Below, in pieces: positions 6,254-13,470 of a stretch of 13,470 nt of DNA. The stretch lies in assembly GCA_002373715.1 (NCBI GenBank), contig DFLI01000058.1, positions 3,791 to 17,260 of the forward strand, given 5' to 3'. Made by a program: the position numbers and the translations under genes. The stretch's first letter is position 1. Each line of letters starts with the position of its first letter. A model generated the notes under the pieces. It was not told where the DNA came from. It saw only the letters and a list, made by a program, of their open reading frames with translations, and did not search any database. The DNA is from Bacteroidales bacterium UBA3623. GTDB lineage: Bacteria > Bacteroidota > Bacteroidia > Bacteroidales > UBA932.

Positions 6254-9200
6254 ATTTCCTGAGCACTTCGTATTGGTCTACCCCTATCCGGTGCAAATCC
6301 TGCAGGAACTCGGAAGTAACGGCTACCTGGAACTTTTTGGAGTAGAACTGGATGCGGTAGCGGGTAACGGGGTCGTACAGATAGAGGGTAAGGGGAATGT
6401 TGCCCTTGTGCTTCTTTACCACGGCCACAAGATCCTTTCTGAACTGCTGGGTGAGCATGGGGGTGGTGATATCCAGGCAGAAGCCGGTGAGGATATCGTC
6501 CGAGATATTACCCAGCAGCGTCACTTTGCGCAATTTAAAGGCGTATGGCGACGTTTTACCCTGCGCACGCTCCTCGGGCTTAACGAAGAACTTTTCTTCC
6601 ACTACGCCCTCTAAAAACAGCGTTGCGCGGGGTGTCATATAAGACATGAAGGCCTCGTGGTCTTTTCCGAAGAGAGTTAGCTCGTAAGAGCCGCTGTAGT
6701 CTTCCAGGATGGTGCGGGAATAGGGCTTGCCGGTTTTGGTGGAAAGCTGCTTGAAATCCGTTACAATGCCGGCTATATATACTTTTTCCGACTTTTTCCG
6801 GGCTTCGCATTCTGCTACAAAGGCGTTCAGGTCTATCAGCTTGTGATTGCAGAAGTTGTTAATCTCAAAGCGGTAGCGGTCCAGAGGGTGGGAACTGAGG
6901 TACATGCCCACCAGGTCCTTCTCCTTCTGCAGCATATCCATGATGTCCAGCTCTCCTTCCGTTTCCGGCAGGGCGGGACGCTCCGGCTTCATTTCTTCCA
7001 TGTCTCCGAACAGGGATACGCCGCCGGAAAGGGTATCGTTCTTATAGAGGTCTCCGTAGCGGGTTATCTGGTCTATGAACAGTTCTCCTCCCCGGCCAGG
7101 CTGGAAATACATGCCGCGCTTGTGGCCCAGGCTGTCCAGGGCGCCGGAAAGCACCAGGCTTTCGAAGCTCTTTCGGTTTACACAACCGGCCATGCGCTCC
7201 ACGAAATCGTAAACATCTGAGAACAAGCCGTTTTCCTCCCGCTCTTTCAAGATGGCATCCACCACATTGGCGCCAAAGCCCTTGATGCTGCTAAGGGCGA
7301 AGCGCACGTCTCCGTTCTTGTTTACGGTGAAGTGAGAGGAGCTTTCGTTCACATCCGGACTAAGGACTTTGATGCCGTGGGCCTTGCAGTCGTCCATAAT
7401 CTTGATGATTTCCTCCATGCTCTTGGCACAGTTGAGGCAGGAAGCAAAGAATTCGGACGGATAGTGGGCCTTGAGCCAGCCCGTCTGGTAGCTAACCCAG
7501 GCATAGCAGGTGGCGTGGGACTTGTTGAAGGCGTACTGGGCAAACTTTTCCCAGTCTTTCCAAATCTTATCCAGCACCTTTTCCGGATGGCCGTTGGCCT
7601 GACCGCCCGTCATGAACTTGTCTTTCAGGGAGTTCAGGATGTCTATCTGCTTCTTACCCATGGCCTTGCGGAGCTTATCGGCCTCACCTTTGGTAAAGCC
7701 GGCCAGCTTCTGCGACAGCAGCATCACCTGCTCCTGATACACCGTAATACCATAAGTATCTTCCAGATACTCAGCCATTTCCGGGAGGTCGTACTCTATG
7801 GCTTGCTCTCCTTGCTTACGGGCTACAAAGTCCGGAATATAATCCATGGGACCGGGCCTGTAGAGGGCGTTCATAGCAATGAGGTCTTCGAAACGCTCCG
7901 GTTTCAGGCGCTGCAGCCACTGCTTCATGCCCTCTGATTCAAACTGGAACACGGACGTGGTGTCTCCGCGGCCGTAAAGCTCCAGCGTGGCCTTATCGTC
8001 AATAGGGATGGCCTCAATGTCAATGTCTTCCCCGTGATGCTCCTTAATCAGATCCAGGCAATTGTGGATAATCTGGAGCGTAATGAGCCCCAGGAAGTCC
8101 ATTTTTAGCATGCCCACATCTTCAATGTAGTGGCCGTCGTACTGGGAGGTGCGTACATCCTCTCCCGTTTCCTTATCCTTGGAAAGGCAGATGGGCAGGT
8201 AATCCGTAAGGTCTCCACGGCCGATAATGGTGGCGCAGGCATGCATACCCACTTGGCGCACGCAACCCTCCAGGGCCTGGGCGTATTTAAGCACCTCCTT
8301 GTTAATCTCCGGGCCGTTTTTGAGCTCTTCAATGAACTCCGGCACCAGGCGGTAACAGTTCTTGAGGTTAATCTTTACGTCTACGTCTTCCATGCCCTTC
8401 TGGAAGGTCTTTTTCACCTTCACCAGCTGACCGTCCTTCTCTTCCTCCACTTCTTCTTCCACCACCTTGAAACCGGGCTTCAGTTCGTCCAGCTTGGGGT
8501 TGAAGGGGTATTTCTTCTCCTTTTTCTCACTCAGGCGGTCCGGGACCATCTTGGTGAGGCGGTTGCTTTCGTCTATGCTTACGCGGCTTATGCGCGCCAC
8601 ATCCTTGATGGCGCTCTTGGCCGCCATGGTGCCAAAGGTAATCACGCGGGAAACGTGGCTGGCCCCGTACTTTTTTTCCACGTATTCGTGGGCCTTGCTA
8701 AGGTCTTCAAAGTCCACGTCTATATCCGGCATGGAAATACGGTCCGGATTGAGGAAACGCTCAAACAGGAGCTGGTATTTGATAGGGTCCAGATTGGTGA
8801 TGCGAAGGCAGTAGGCAACCACGGAACCTGCGGCGGAGCCACGGCCCGGGCCCACCATGCAGCCCATGGCGCGGGAGGCGGCTATATAGTCCTGCACAAT
8901 GAGGAAATAGTCCGGGAATCCCATGCGGCAGATGGTCTTGAGCTCAAAGTCTATGCGTTCATCCTGCTCCGGTGTAAGGGTTTCCCCGTAACGCTCGTGG
9001 GCGCCCTTGTAGGTTAGGTGGCAAAGGTACGCCACCGAGTGGCAGAAGCCGTCTCCGCGGTAGGTACCGTGCTTGTCGCATCGGCCCGCATCTATGATAT
9101 CCTTGTATTTCTCCAGGTAGGTGTCTATCTCTGCCATGAAGGCCGGGTCTATCTCGTATACCGGCAGCACAGGGTCTCTGTCTATGGAGTATTCCTCTAT

Positions 9201-10025
9201 TTTGGAGGCCACCTCCAGCGTGTTTTCCAGGGCCTCCGGGTGGTCCGGGAACAGCGCGGCCATCTCTTCCTCCGTCTTGATGTACTCCTGCTGGGTATAG
9301 CGCAGACGGTCAGGGTCGTCTATATTGGCGTTGGTGGTAAGGCAGATAAGGCGGTCGTGCACGGGGCCGTCTTCTTTGCGCACAAAGTGGGCGTCGTTGG
9401 TGGCTATTACCTTGATGCCGTATTTTTCGGCTAGTTTGAAGATTTCTCCGGTGTAGTAGCACTGGTCTTCGTACAACTGGTTGTCCAGCCCCGGGACCTC
9501 CGTTTTATGCTTCATCACCTCCAGGTAATAGTCTTCCCCGAACACGCGCTTGTGCCAGAGAATGGCCTTTTCCACAGCGGCATCGTCGTGCGCCATGATA
9601 GCGCGCGGCACCTCTCCCGCCATACATGCCGATGAGCAGATGAGCCCTTCGTGGTACTTCTCCACAATTTCATGGCTCACGCGGGGCCGATAGTACATAC
9701 CGTTGATATGGGCCTCGGACACAATCTTCACCAGATTCAAGTAGCCGGTGTAGTTTTTGGCCAGCAAAATCAGGTGATAATAGCCCTTTTCCCTTATGCG
9801 GTGATCTCCTTTGGACACATAGATTTCGCAGCCGATGATGGGCTTCACGGAAGGGTGTTTTTTGGCGTATTTGAAGAACTCTTTTACGCCGTACATGTTG
9901 CCGTGGTCTGTGATGGCAAGGGCAGGCATCCCCAGCTCTTCGGCCCGGTTAAACAGGTTTTCTATGGAAGATTGTCCGTCCAGAATGGAGTACTGGGTAT
10001 GGACATGGAGATGCACGAAACTCAT
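6252..10025 (-). CDS. dnaE: DNA polymerase III alpha subunit
   Basis: Main replicative polymerase of the chromosome. The frame stays open upstream to 10190, into secDF, but MSFVHLHVHTQYSILDG is the conserved family N-terminus, so ATG 10025 is chosen (1257 residues). Domains in order: PHP (about 1-280); palm, thumb and fingers (about 280-860) with catalytic Asp434 and Asp436 in PDIDVDF and the third, Asp643, in KMDFLGL; helix-hairpin-helix region near 911-930; a possible clamp-binding motif GVSLFG (1002-1007); an OB fold (about 1081-1170); and a C-terminal tail to 1257. All nine PHP metal ligands of proofreading DnaE proteins seem present (His7, His9, Asp16, His41, Glu67, His84, Cys134, Asp211, His213). 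A charged Glu/Lys-rich insertion spans about 498-550. It has its own promoter behind the secDF terminator and converges with the DUF4923 gene. No frameshift is seen. Confidence 0.97.
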   Translation of the reverse strand: MSFVHLHVHTQYSILDGQSSIENLFNRAEELGMPALAITDHGNMYGVKEFFKYAKKHPSVKPIIGCEIYVSKGDHRIREKGYYHLILLAKNYTGYLNLVKIVSEAHINGMYYRPRVSHEIVEKYHEGLICSSACMAGEVPRAIMAHDDAAVEKAILWHKRVFGEDYYLEVMKHKTEVPGLDNQLYEDQCYYTGEIFKLAEKYGIKVIATNDAHFVRKEDGPVHDRLICLTTNANIDDPDRLRYTQQEYIKTEEEMAALFPDHPEALENTLEVASKIEEYSIDRDPVLPVYEIDPAFMAEIDTYLEKYKDIIDAGRCDKHGTYRGDGFCHSVAYLCHLTYKGAHERYGETLTPEQDERIDFELKTICRMGFPDYFLIVQDYIAASRAMGCMVGPGRGSAAGSVVAYCLRITNLDPIKYQLLFERFLNPDRISMPDIDVDFEDLSKAHEYVEKKYGASHVSRVITFGTMAAKSAIKDVARISRVSIDESNRLTKMVPDRLSEKKEKKYPFNPKLDELKPGFKVVEEEVEEEKDGQLVKVKKTFQKGMEDVDVKINLKNCYRLVPEFIEELKNGPEINKEVLKYAQALEGCVRQVGMHACATIIGRGDLTDYLPICLSKDKETGEDVRTSQYDGHYIEDVGMLKMDFLGLITLQIIHNCLDLIKEHHGEDIDIEAIPIDDKATLELYGRGDTTSVFQFESEGMKQWLQRLKPERFEDLIAMNALYRPGPMDYIPDFVARKQGEQAIEYDLPEMAEYLEDTYGITVYQEQVMLLSQKLAGFTKGEADKLRKAMGKKQIDILNSLKDKFMTGGQANGHPEKVLDKIWKDWEKFAQYAFNKSHATCYAWVSYQTGWLKAHYPSEFFASCLNCAKSMEEIIKIMDDCKAHGIKVLSPDVNESSSHFTVNKNGDVRFALSSIKGFGANVVDAILKEREENGLFSDVYDFVERMAGCVNRKSFESLVLSGALDSLGHKRGMYFQPGRGGELFIDQITRYGDLYKNDTLSGGVSLFGDMEEMKPERPALPETEGELDIMDMLQKEKDLVGMYLSSHPLDRYRFEINNFCNHKLIDLNAFVAECEARKKSEKVYIAGIVTDFKQLSTKTGKPYSRTILEDYSGSYELTLFGKDHEAFMSYMTPRATLFLEGVVEEKFFVKPEERAQGKTSPYAFKLRKVTLLGNISDDILTGFCLDITTPMLTQQFRKDLVAVVKKHKGNIPLTLYLYDPVTRYRIQFYSKKFQVAVTSEFLQDLHRIGVDQYEVLRK

Positions 10026-10029
10026 AGCG

Positions 10030-10037
10030 CAAAGATA
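10030..10037 (-). promoter_or_regulatory. Predicted dnaE -7 promoter box
   Basis: Read on the minus strand, TATCTTTG is followed by CGCT and the dnaE ATG (10025). This is a perfect -7 match only four bases before the start codon, implying a leaderless or nearly leaderless mRNA. A possible -33 TTTG (10057-10054) lies inside the loop of the preceding terminator, 16 bases away, closer than usual. Confidence 0.6.
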
Positions 10038-10038
10038 T

Positions 10039-10070
10039 AAAAAAGCCGCGGCCCAAAAAAGACCGCGGCT
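10039..10070 (-). terminator. Rho-independent terminator of secDF
   Basis: On the minus strand, AGCCGCGG (10070-10063) pairs with CCGCGGCT (10051-10044) around an 11-base loop, followed by T6 (10044-10039; its first base is also the last of the stem). It begins 20 bases beyond the secDF stop. Its T-run merges with the dnaE -7 box. Confidence 0.88.
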
Positions 10071-10090
10071 CCTTTTATTATAGAAGAATT

Positions 10091-13057
10091 TTACTTCTCT
10101 TCTTTCTTCACGCCCTTGTTGGTTACGTCGTACATGATAGGAGTACCGATCATGATGGAAGCATAGGTGCCGATGAGCACACCCAGGCACAGGGCAACGG
10201 CCAGACCGCGGATGCTCTCACCGCCCCAGATAGCGATGGCTACCATAGGAAGCAGGGTGGACACGGAGGTGTTCACGGTACGGGTGAGGGTGGCATTCAG
10301 AGCGGTGTTCACCGTCTTGCGGAAATCGTCCTTCGGGTGCAGGCCGCGCTGCTCACGGATACGGTCGAAGATAACCACGTTATCGTTGATGGCGTAACCG
10401 ATGATGGTGAGGATAGCGGCGATGAAGGTCTGGTCCACATCCAGGTTGAACGGCAAGATACCGTTGAACAGGGAGAAGAAGCCAATGATGATGATAGCCG
10501 TGTGAGCCAGGGATACCACACCACCGAGACCCCAGGTCCAGCCCTTGAAGCGGAAGGCGATGTAGGCGAAGATTACCAGGAGGGCCAGCAGCACGGAGAT
10601 GATGGCGCGGTTGGTAATTTCGTTGGAGATGGAGGCCGATACCTTGTCGGAGGAGATGATACCGTTGGGGTTCTCCAGGGTGGAGGTAAAGCTGGCCAGG
10701 GTGACAGGCTCCTTGTAGAAGCCCTTCAGAGCCTCGTACAGCAGGCCTTCGATCTCCGTATCAACAGCGGAGCTTTCCTCGCGGTACTTGTACTGGGTGG
10801 AGATCTTCATCTGGGAGTCGCCACCAAACTGCTTGACCTCGACGGAGGACTGGTCAATGCCAGCCTGCTCGGCAGCGGCGCGGAAGGTGTCTTCCACGGC
10901 GGAGCGGACGCTTTCAGCGGTAACGCTCTGGTCGAAGCGGACTACATAAGTACGGCCACCGGTGAAGTCTACACCATAGCTGAAGCCCTTGAGGGAGATG
11001 GAAGCGATGGCGATGACGATGAGGGCGCCGGAGATAATGTAAGAGTACTTCTTCAGGCCGATGAAGTCTACGTGGGTGTTCTTCAGGAAGTTCTCGGTGA
11101 ACTTATTGGACAGGCTCACGGTCTTACCCTTCTTGATGCGGTCGTCAAAGATGAGACGGGTGATGAAGATGGAGGTAAGAACGGAGGTGATGATACCGAT
11201 GATGAGGGTGGTAGCAAAGCCACGAACAGGGCCGGAACCGGCCATGAACAGGATGATACCGGTGAGGAGGGTGGTTACCTGACCGTCGATGATGGCGGAG
11301 TAAGCGTTCTTGTAACCGTCGTGCACGGCCAGGGAGAAGCCCTTACCGGCAGCCAGTTCTTCCTTGATACGCTCATAGATAATCACGTTGGCATCCACAG
11401 CCATACCCAGTGTTAACACCAGACCGGCGATACCGGGCAGGGTGAGAACGGCGCCGAAGGAAACCAGCACGCCGAACAGCAGGAGCACGTTGCACAGCAG
11501 GGCCACGTCTGCGATGAGACCGGCACCACGGTAGAACAGCACCATGTAAACCAGCACCAGGATGAAGGCGATGAGGAAGGAGATGAGACCGGCGCGGATG
11601 GAAGCGGAACCCAGGGAAGGACCAACCACCTGCTCCTGAATGATGGTAGCGGGAGCGCGGAGCTTACCGGCTTTCAGCACGTTGGCAAGGTCTTCGGCCT
11701 CTTCCACGGTGAAGTTACCGGTGATTTCGGAGGAACCGCCGGTGATAGGACCGTTCACGTTAGGATAGGAATACACCAGACCATCCAGAACGATGGCAAT
11801 CTGGCGACCTACATTGTCCTTGGTGAGGTTGGCCCAGATGTTGGCACCCTCACGGTTCATGGTCATGCTCACGGAAGGAGCGCCGTTGCCGCCACGCTGT
11901 GCACCGTTGAAGTTCACGCGGGTGTCGGTAACTACGGAACCATCCAGGGGAGCGTTTCCGTCGGGATCCGTCACCTTCAGGGCTACCAGCTCATACTTGC
12001 CGATAACAGCGTTGGAGTAGTAAGGATTGCCATCCTTGTCGTACTGCTGCTCTACGGGCTTCACAGACCAGGCACCGCGGAATTCGGCGGGGAGGTAATC
12101 GGAAGCCATGGCCAGGTAGGTGTTCACGGTAGCGGTATCCACGGCGCTGGCATAACCCAGGCAGGCGCTGGCACCACCGGTAGGGAGGAGCACGCTGTAC
12201 AGAGGGTCTGCTACGGCGCCTTCTTCGCCGGCGAGGAGCTCGCTCACGCGGGCGTTCACGCTGGCCAGGTCAATTTCCTGGGCGGTGAAGGTGGGCCAGA
12301 ACTCCAGGGAAGCGGTTCCCTGCAGGAGCTTACGCACACGCTCGGGATCCTTAACACCAGGCAGTTCGATGAGAATCTTACCGGTGTTGCTCACCTGCTG
12401 GATATTGGGCTGGGTAACACCCAGGCGGTCAATACGCTTGCGGAGCACGTTGAAGGAATCGTCGATGGCGCTCTTGGCTTCTGCGCGGAGGGCGGTGATA
12501 ACCTCACTGTTGGAGGAATCGTTGGAAATCTTGTCGCGGAGCTCGGTGGTGGCGAAGATCTCGTTCAGACGACGCTGAGGGGCCACCTGGTTCCAGGCAG
12601 TCTCGAACAGGCCGATGAAGTCACGGCTGTCGTTCACGTTGTCCTTCTTGGCCTTCTCCATGGCGGCCACGAAGTCCGGGTCTTTCGGGTTGGCGGCCAG
12701 GGCCTTTAGAACGTCTTCCAGCTGCACCTGCAGCATTACGTTCATACCGCCCTTGAGGTCCAGACCCAGGTTGATTTCCTTTTCCTTAACGCTCTTGAAG
12801 GTGTACCAGAGATACACTTTTTCGTTGTTAAGGGAGTCAATGTAGACTCTGCTGATGTTGTTTGCCACCGAGTCCTTCACATATTCCTGAACCTCGGCGG
12901 GGACGTTGTTAGCCTCTACAAACTGCTGGGCCTGAGCCTCGGCATATTTGGCAGCTTTGCTCTCCTGGTAACGCGTTACAGCGGTGAAGGAGAGCTGCCA
13001 AATGCTGGCAACGGCAAGCAGAATGGCTACAAATCTAATCCAACCTTTGCTTTGCAT
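10091..13057 (-). CDS. secDF: Fused SecD-SecF protein translocase subunit
   Basis: Uses the proton gradient to help pull Sec substrates across the inner membrane with SecYEG. The 988-residue chain is a single SecD-SecF fusion of the size usual in Bacteroidetes. The SecD half has TM1 (about 9-27), the GLDLKGGMNV motif (98-107), a large periplasmic P1 domain (to about 480), and TM2-6 (about 488-637) with GMAVDANVIIYERI (551-564). The SecF half has its first TM (about 671-690), VDFTGGRTYVV (696-706), a periplasmic P4 region (to about 815), and TMs to about 975 with AINDNVVIFDRIREQ (889-903). Asp555 and Asp892 correspond to the proton-relay Asp residues of TM4 and TM10. ATG 13057 (MQSKGWIRF) is chosen because it matches the short family N-terminus; an in-frame GTG at 13114 would add 19 Asn/Lys-rich residues. 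A terminator follows. No yajC lies in the window. Confidence 0.96.
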   Translation of the reverse strand: MQSKGWIRFVAILLAVASIWQLSFTAVTRYQESKAAKYAEAQAQQFVEANNVPAEVQEYVKDSVANNISRVYIDSLNNEKVYLWYTFKSVKEKEINLGLDLKGGMNVMLQVQLEDVLKALAANPKDPDFVAAMEKAKKDNVNDSRDFIGLFETAWNQVAPQRRLNEIFATTELRDKISNDSSNSEVITALRAEAKSAIDDSFNVLRKRIDRLGVTQPNIQQVSNTGKILIELPGVKDPERVRKLLQGTASLEFWPTFTAQEIDLASVNARVSELLAGEEGAVADPLYSVLLPTGGASACLGYASAVDTATVNTYLAMASDYLPAEFRGAWSVKPVEQQYDKDGNPYYSNAVIGKYELVALKVTDPDGNAPLDGSVVTDTRVNFNGAQRGGNGAPSVSMTMNREGANIWANLTKDNVGRQIAIVLDGLVYSYPNVNGPITGGSSEITGNFTVEEAEDLANVLKAGKLRAPATIIQEQVVGPSLGSASIRAGLISFLIAFILVLVYMVLFYRGAGLIADVALLCNVLLLFGVLVSFGAVLTLPGIAGLVLTLGMAVDANVIIYERIKEELAAGKGFSLAVHDGYKNAYSAIIDGQVTTLLTGIILFMAGSGPVRGFATTLIIGIITSVLTSIFITRLIFDDRIKKGKTVSLSNKFTENFLKNTHVDFIGLKKYSYIISGALIVIAIASISLKGFSYGVDFTGGRTYVVRFDQSVTAESVRSAVEDTFRAAAEQAGIDQSSVEVKQFGGDSQMKISTQYKYREESSAVDTEIEGLLYEALKGFYKEPVTLASFTSTLENPNGIISSDKVSASISNEITNRAIISVLLALLVIFAYIAFRFKGWTWGLGGVVSLAHTAIIIIGFFSLFNGILPFNLDVDQTFIAAILTIIGYAINDNVVIFDRIREQRGLHPKDDFRKTVNTALNATLTRTVNTSVSTLLPMVAIAIWGGESIRGLAVALCLGVLIGTYASIMIGTPIMYDVTNKGVKKEEK

Positions 13058-13131
13058 GTTTTTATTGTTTTGATTTAACTTATTTTCACTCGTTTTACCA
13101 AGGTGTTTAGACACTACGGCAAAATAGGTTG

Positions 13132-13139
13132 CAAATTTA
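13132..13139 (-). promoter_or_regulatory. Predicted secDF -7 promoter box
   Basis: TAAATTTG on the minus strand is a full TAnnTTTG match. It gives a leader of roughly 70 bases to ATG 13057, A-rich near the start codon, but only about 10 bases to the alternative GTG 13114. No clear -33 box is visible upstream. Confidence 0.45.
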
Positions 13140-13199
13140 CGATTTTTTTCTGATTTCCCATCTTTCCGGCAGCGATTTTCAATATTTTTGCACGCGTCC

Positions 13200-13230
13200 C
13201 TTGCAGTTTTTGGAAAAATACGTATCTTTG
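13200..13230 (+). promoter_or_regulatory. Predicted tRNA-Ser promoter
   Basis: CTTG (13200-13203) and TATCTTTG (13223-13230) are 19 bases apart, matching the Bacteroidetes -33/-7 pattern. A second -7-like box, TATTTTTG (13183-13190), lies 40 bases upstream and could be a tandem promoter. The gap 13115-13272 between secDF and the tRNA holds only these promoter elements and the leader hairpin. Confidence 0.6.
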
Positions 13231-13233
13231 CAG

Positions 13234-13252
13234 TCCCGCTTGAGTGGCGGGA
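13234..13252 (+). other. Hairpin in the tRNA-Ser 5' leader
   Basis: TCCCGC (13234-13239) pairs with GCGGGA (13247-13252) over a seven-base loop. It lies just after the predicted -7 box and 20 bases before the mature tRNA. It would be part of the precursor removed by RNase P. A role in processing is a guess. Confidence 0.5.
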
Positions 13253-13272
13253 GTTTCAGGAACATCATTCCC

Positions 13273-13364
13273 GGAGGGGTGGGTGAGTGGCTGAAACCAG
13301 CAGTTTGCTAAACTGCCGTACGGGTTATTCTGTACCACGAGTTCGAATCTCGTCCCCTCCGCCA
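13273..13364 (+). tRNA. tRNA-Ser (anticodon GCT)
   Basis: Reads AGC/AGU serine codons. The acceptor stem GGAGGGG (13273-13279) pairs perfectly with CCCCTCC (13354-13360). The anticodon arm is GCAGT-TTGCTAA-ACTGC with GCT in the loop. The long variable arm has a GTAC/GTAC stem, as expected of class II tRNA-Ser. The T arm is ACGAG-TTCGAAT-CTCGT. Discriminator G (13361) is followed by an encoded CCA (13362-13364). It stands alone between its own promoter and terminator. Confidence 0.97.
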
Positions 13365-13375
13365 AAAGAAAAAAA

Positions 13376-13410
13376 ACCGCGCCAAGTTTACTTGTGCGCG
13401 GTCTTTTTTT
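13376..13410 (+). terminator. Rho-independent terminator after tRNA-Ser
   Basis: ACCGCGC (13376-13382) pairs with GCGCGGT (13396-13402), with an inner CAAG/CTTG stem. T7 follows at 13404-13410, and a matching A-run precedes the stem, so it could act in both directions. Confidence 0.9.
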
Positions 13411-13422
13411 CTTTTAGGCAAG

Positions 13423-13461
13423 CCCGCCGCAGGCGGGAGAGATGTCGCGAAGCGGGATCTC
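13423..13461. repeat. Two tandem hairpins, possible intergenic palindromic (REP-like) element
   Basis: The first hairpin is CCCGCC (13423-13428), GCA loop, GGCGGG (13432-13437). The second is GAGAT (13439-13443) with ATCTC (13457-13461), plus an inner TCGC/GCGG stem with one G-T pair, separated from the outer stem by a G-G mismatch, around a GAA loop. They lie beyond the tRNA terminator, lack a T-run and are cut off by the window edge soon after. Paired GC-rich palindromes in an intergenic gap are typical of dispersed REP-type repeats, but only one copy is seen here. Confidence 0.4.
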
Positions 13462-13470
13462 ATCGGCCTT

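Noticed and set aside
8130..9017. 295-codon plus-strand open frame opposite dnaE
   Set aside because: Shadow of the dnaE frame; the sense strand carries all catalytic motifs.
10026..10190. Upstream extension of the dnaE frame
   Set aside because: It overlaps the secDF 3' end and the terminator, and MSFVHLHVHT is the conserved DnaE N-terminus.
10337..11416. 359-codon plus-strand open frame opposite secDF
   Set aside because: Low-complexity Gly/Asp/Glu-rich translation arising from the codon bias of the real secDF gene; no family resemblance.
1..13470. CRISPR array, insertion sequence, prophage or defence island
   Set aside because: No regularly spaced repeats, transposase, integrase, phage or nuclease-system gene was seen on either strand; gene content is chromosomal core.

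Overview
The window looks like a chromosomal core segment of a Bacteroidales bacterium, probably an uncultured gut or rumen lineage of moderate GC (by eye somewhat above 50%). The signs are: a fused SecDF of about 990 residues; a Bacteroidetes-type TonB with an acidic spacer; DUF4838 and DUF4923 family proteins; A-rich leaders without clear Shine-Dalgarno sites; and repeated TAnnTTTG (-7) boxes, mostly TATCTTTG, ahead of genes. The genus cannot be named from the sequence alone.

Layout. 1-752 is the 3' part of a dimeric-type glycyl-tRNA synthetase gene. Five bases later comes a 212-residue membrane protein with a coiled coil and a C-terminal helix-turn-helix-like region. A 214-base gap (1397-1610) holds a dyad, a pair of 16-base direct repeats and a promoter. 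Then come tonB, a strong terminator, and a secreted DUF4838 protein with a discoidin-like C-terminus. Next is a two-gene unit: a ThiL-like PurM-fold protein that has lost most of its predicted acidic active-site residues, and a secreted DUF4923 protein. These meet dnaE (DNA polymerase III alpha) tail to tail. secDF lies upstream of dnaE on the same minus strand; its terminator runs straight into the dnaE promoter. A 158-base gap separates the secDF GTG codon from a divergent tRNA-Ser(GCT) with its own promoter, leader hairpin and terminator. The right edge carries two tandem hairpins that look like an intergenic palindromic repeat.

Function. Most genes are housekeeping: glycine charging, replication, Sec-dependent export and serine tRNA. 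Others concern the envelope: TonB energises outer-membrane transporters, SecDF supports export of the signal-peptide proteins here, and DUF4838 and DUF4923 are predicted secreted proteins. I found no mobile element, CRISPR array, phage gene or defence system. The most unusual items are the apparent ThiL pseudoenzyme, the membrane-tethered HTH protein with almost no periplasmic part, the repeats upstream of tonB, and the very short spacing between -7 box and start codon at dnaE and the DUF4838 gene.
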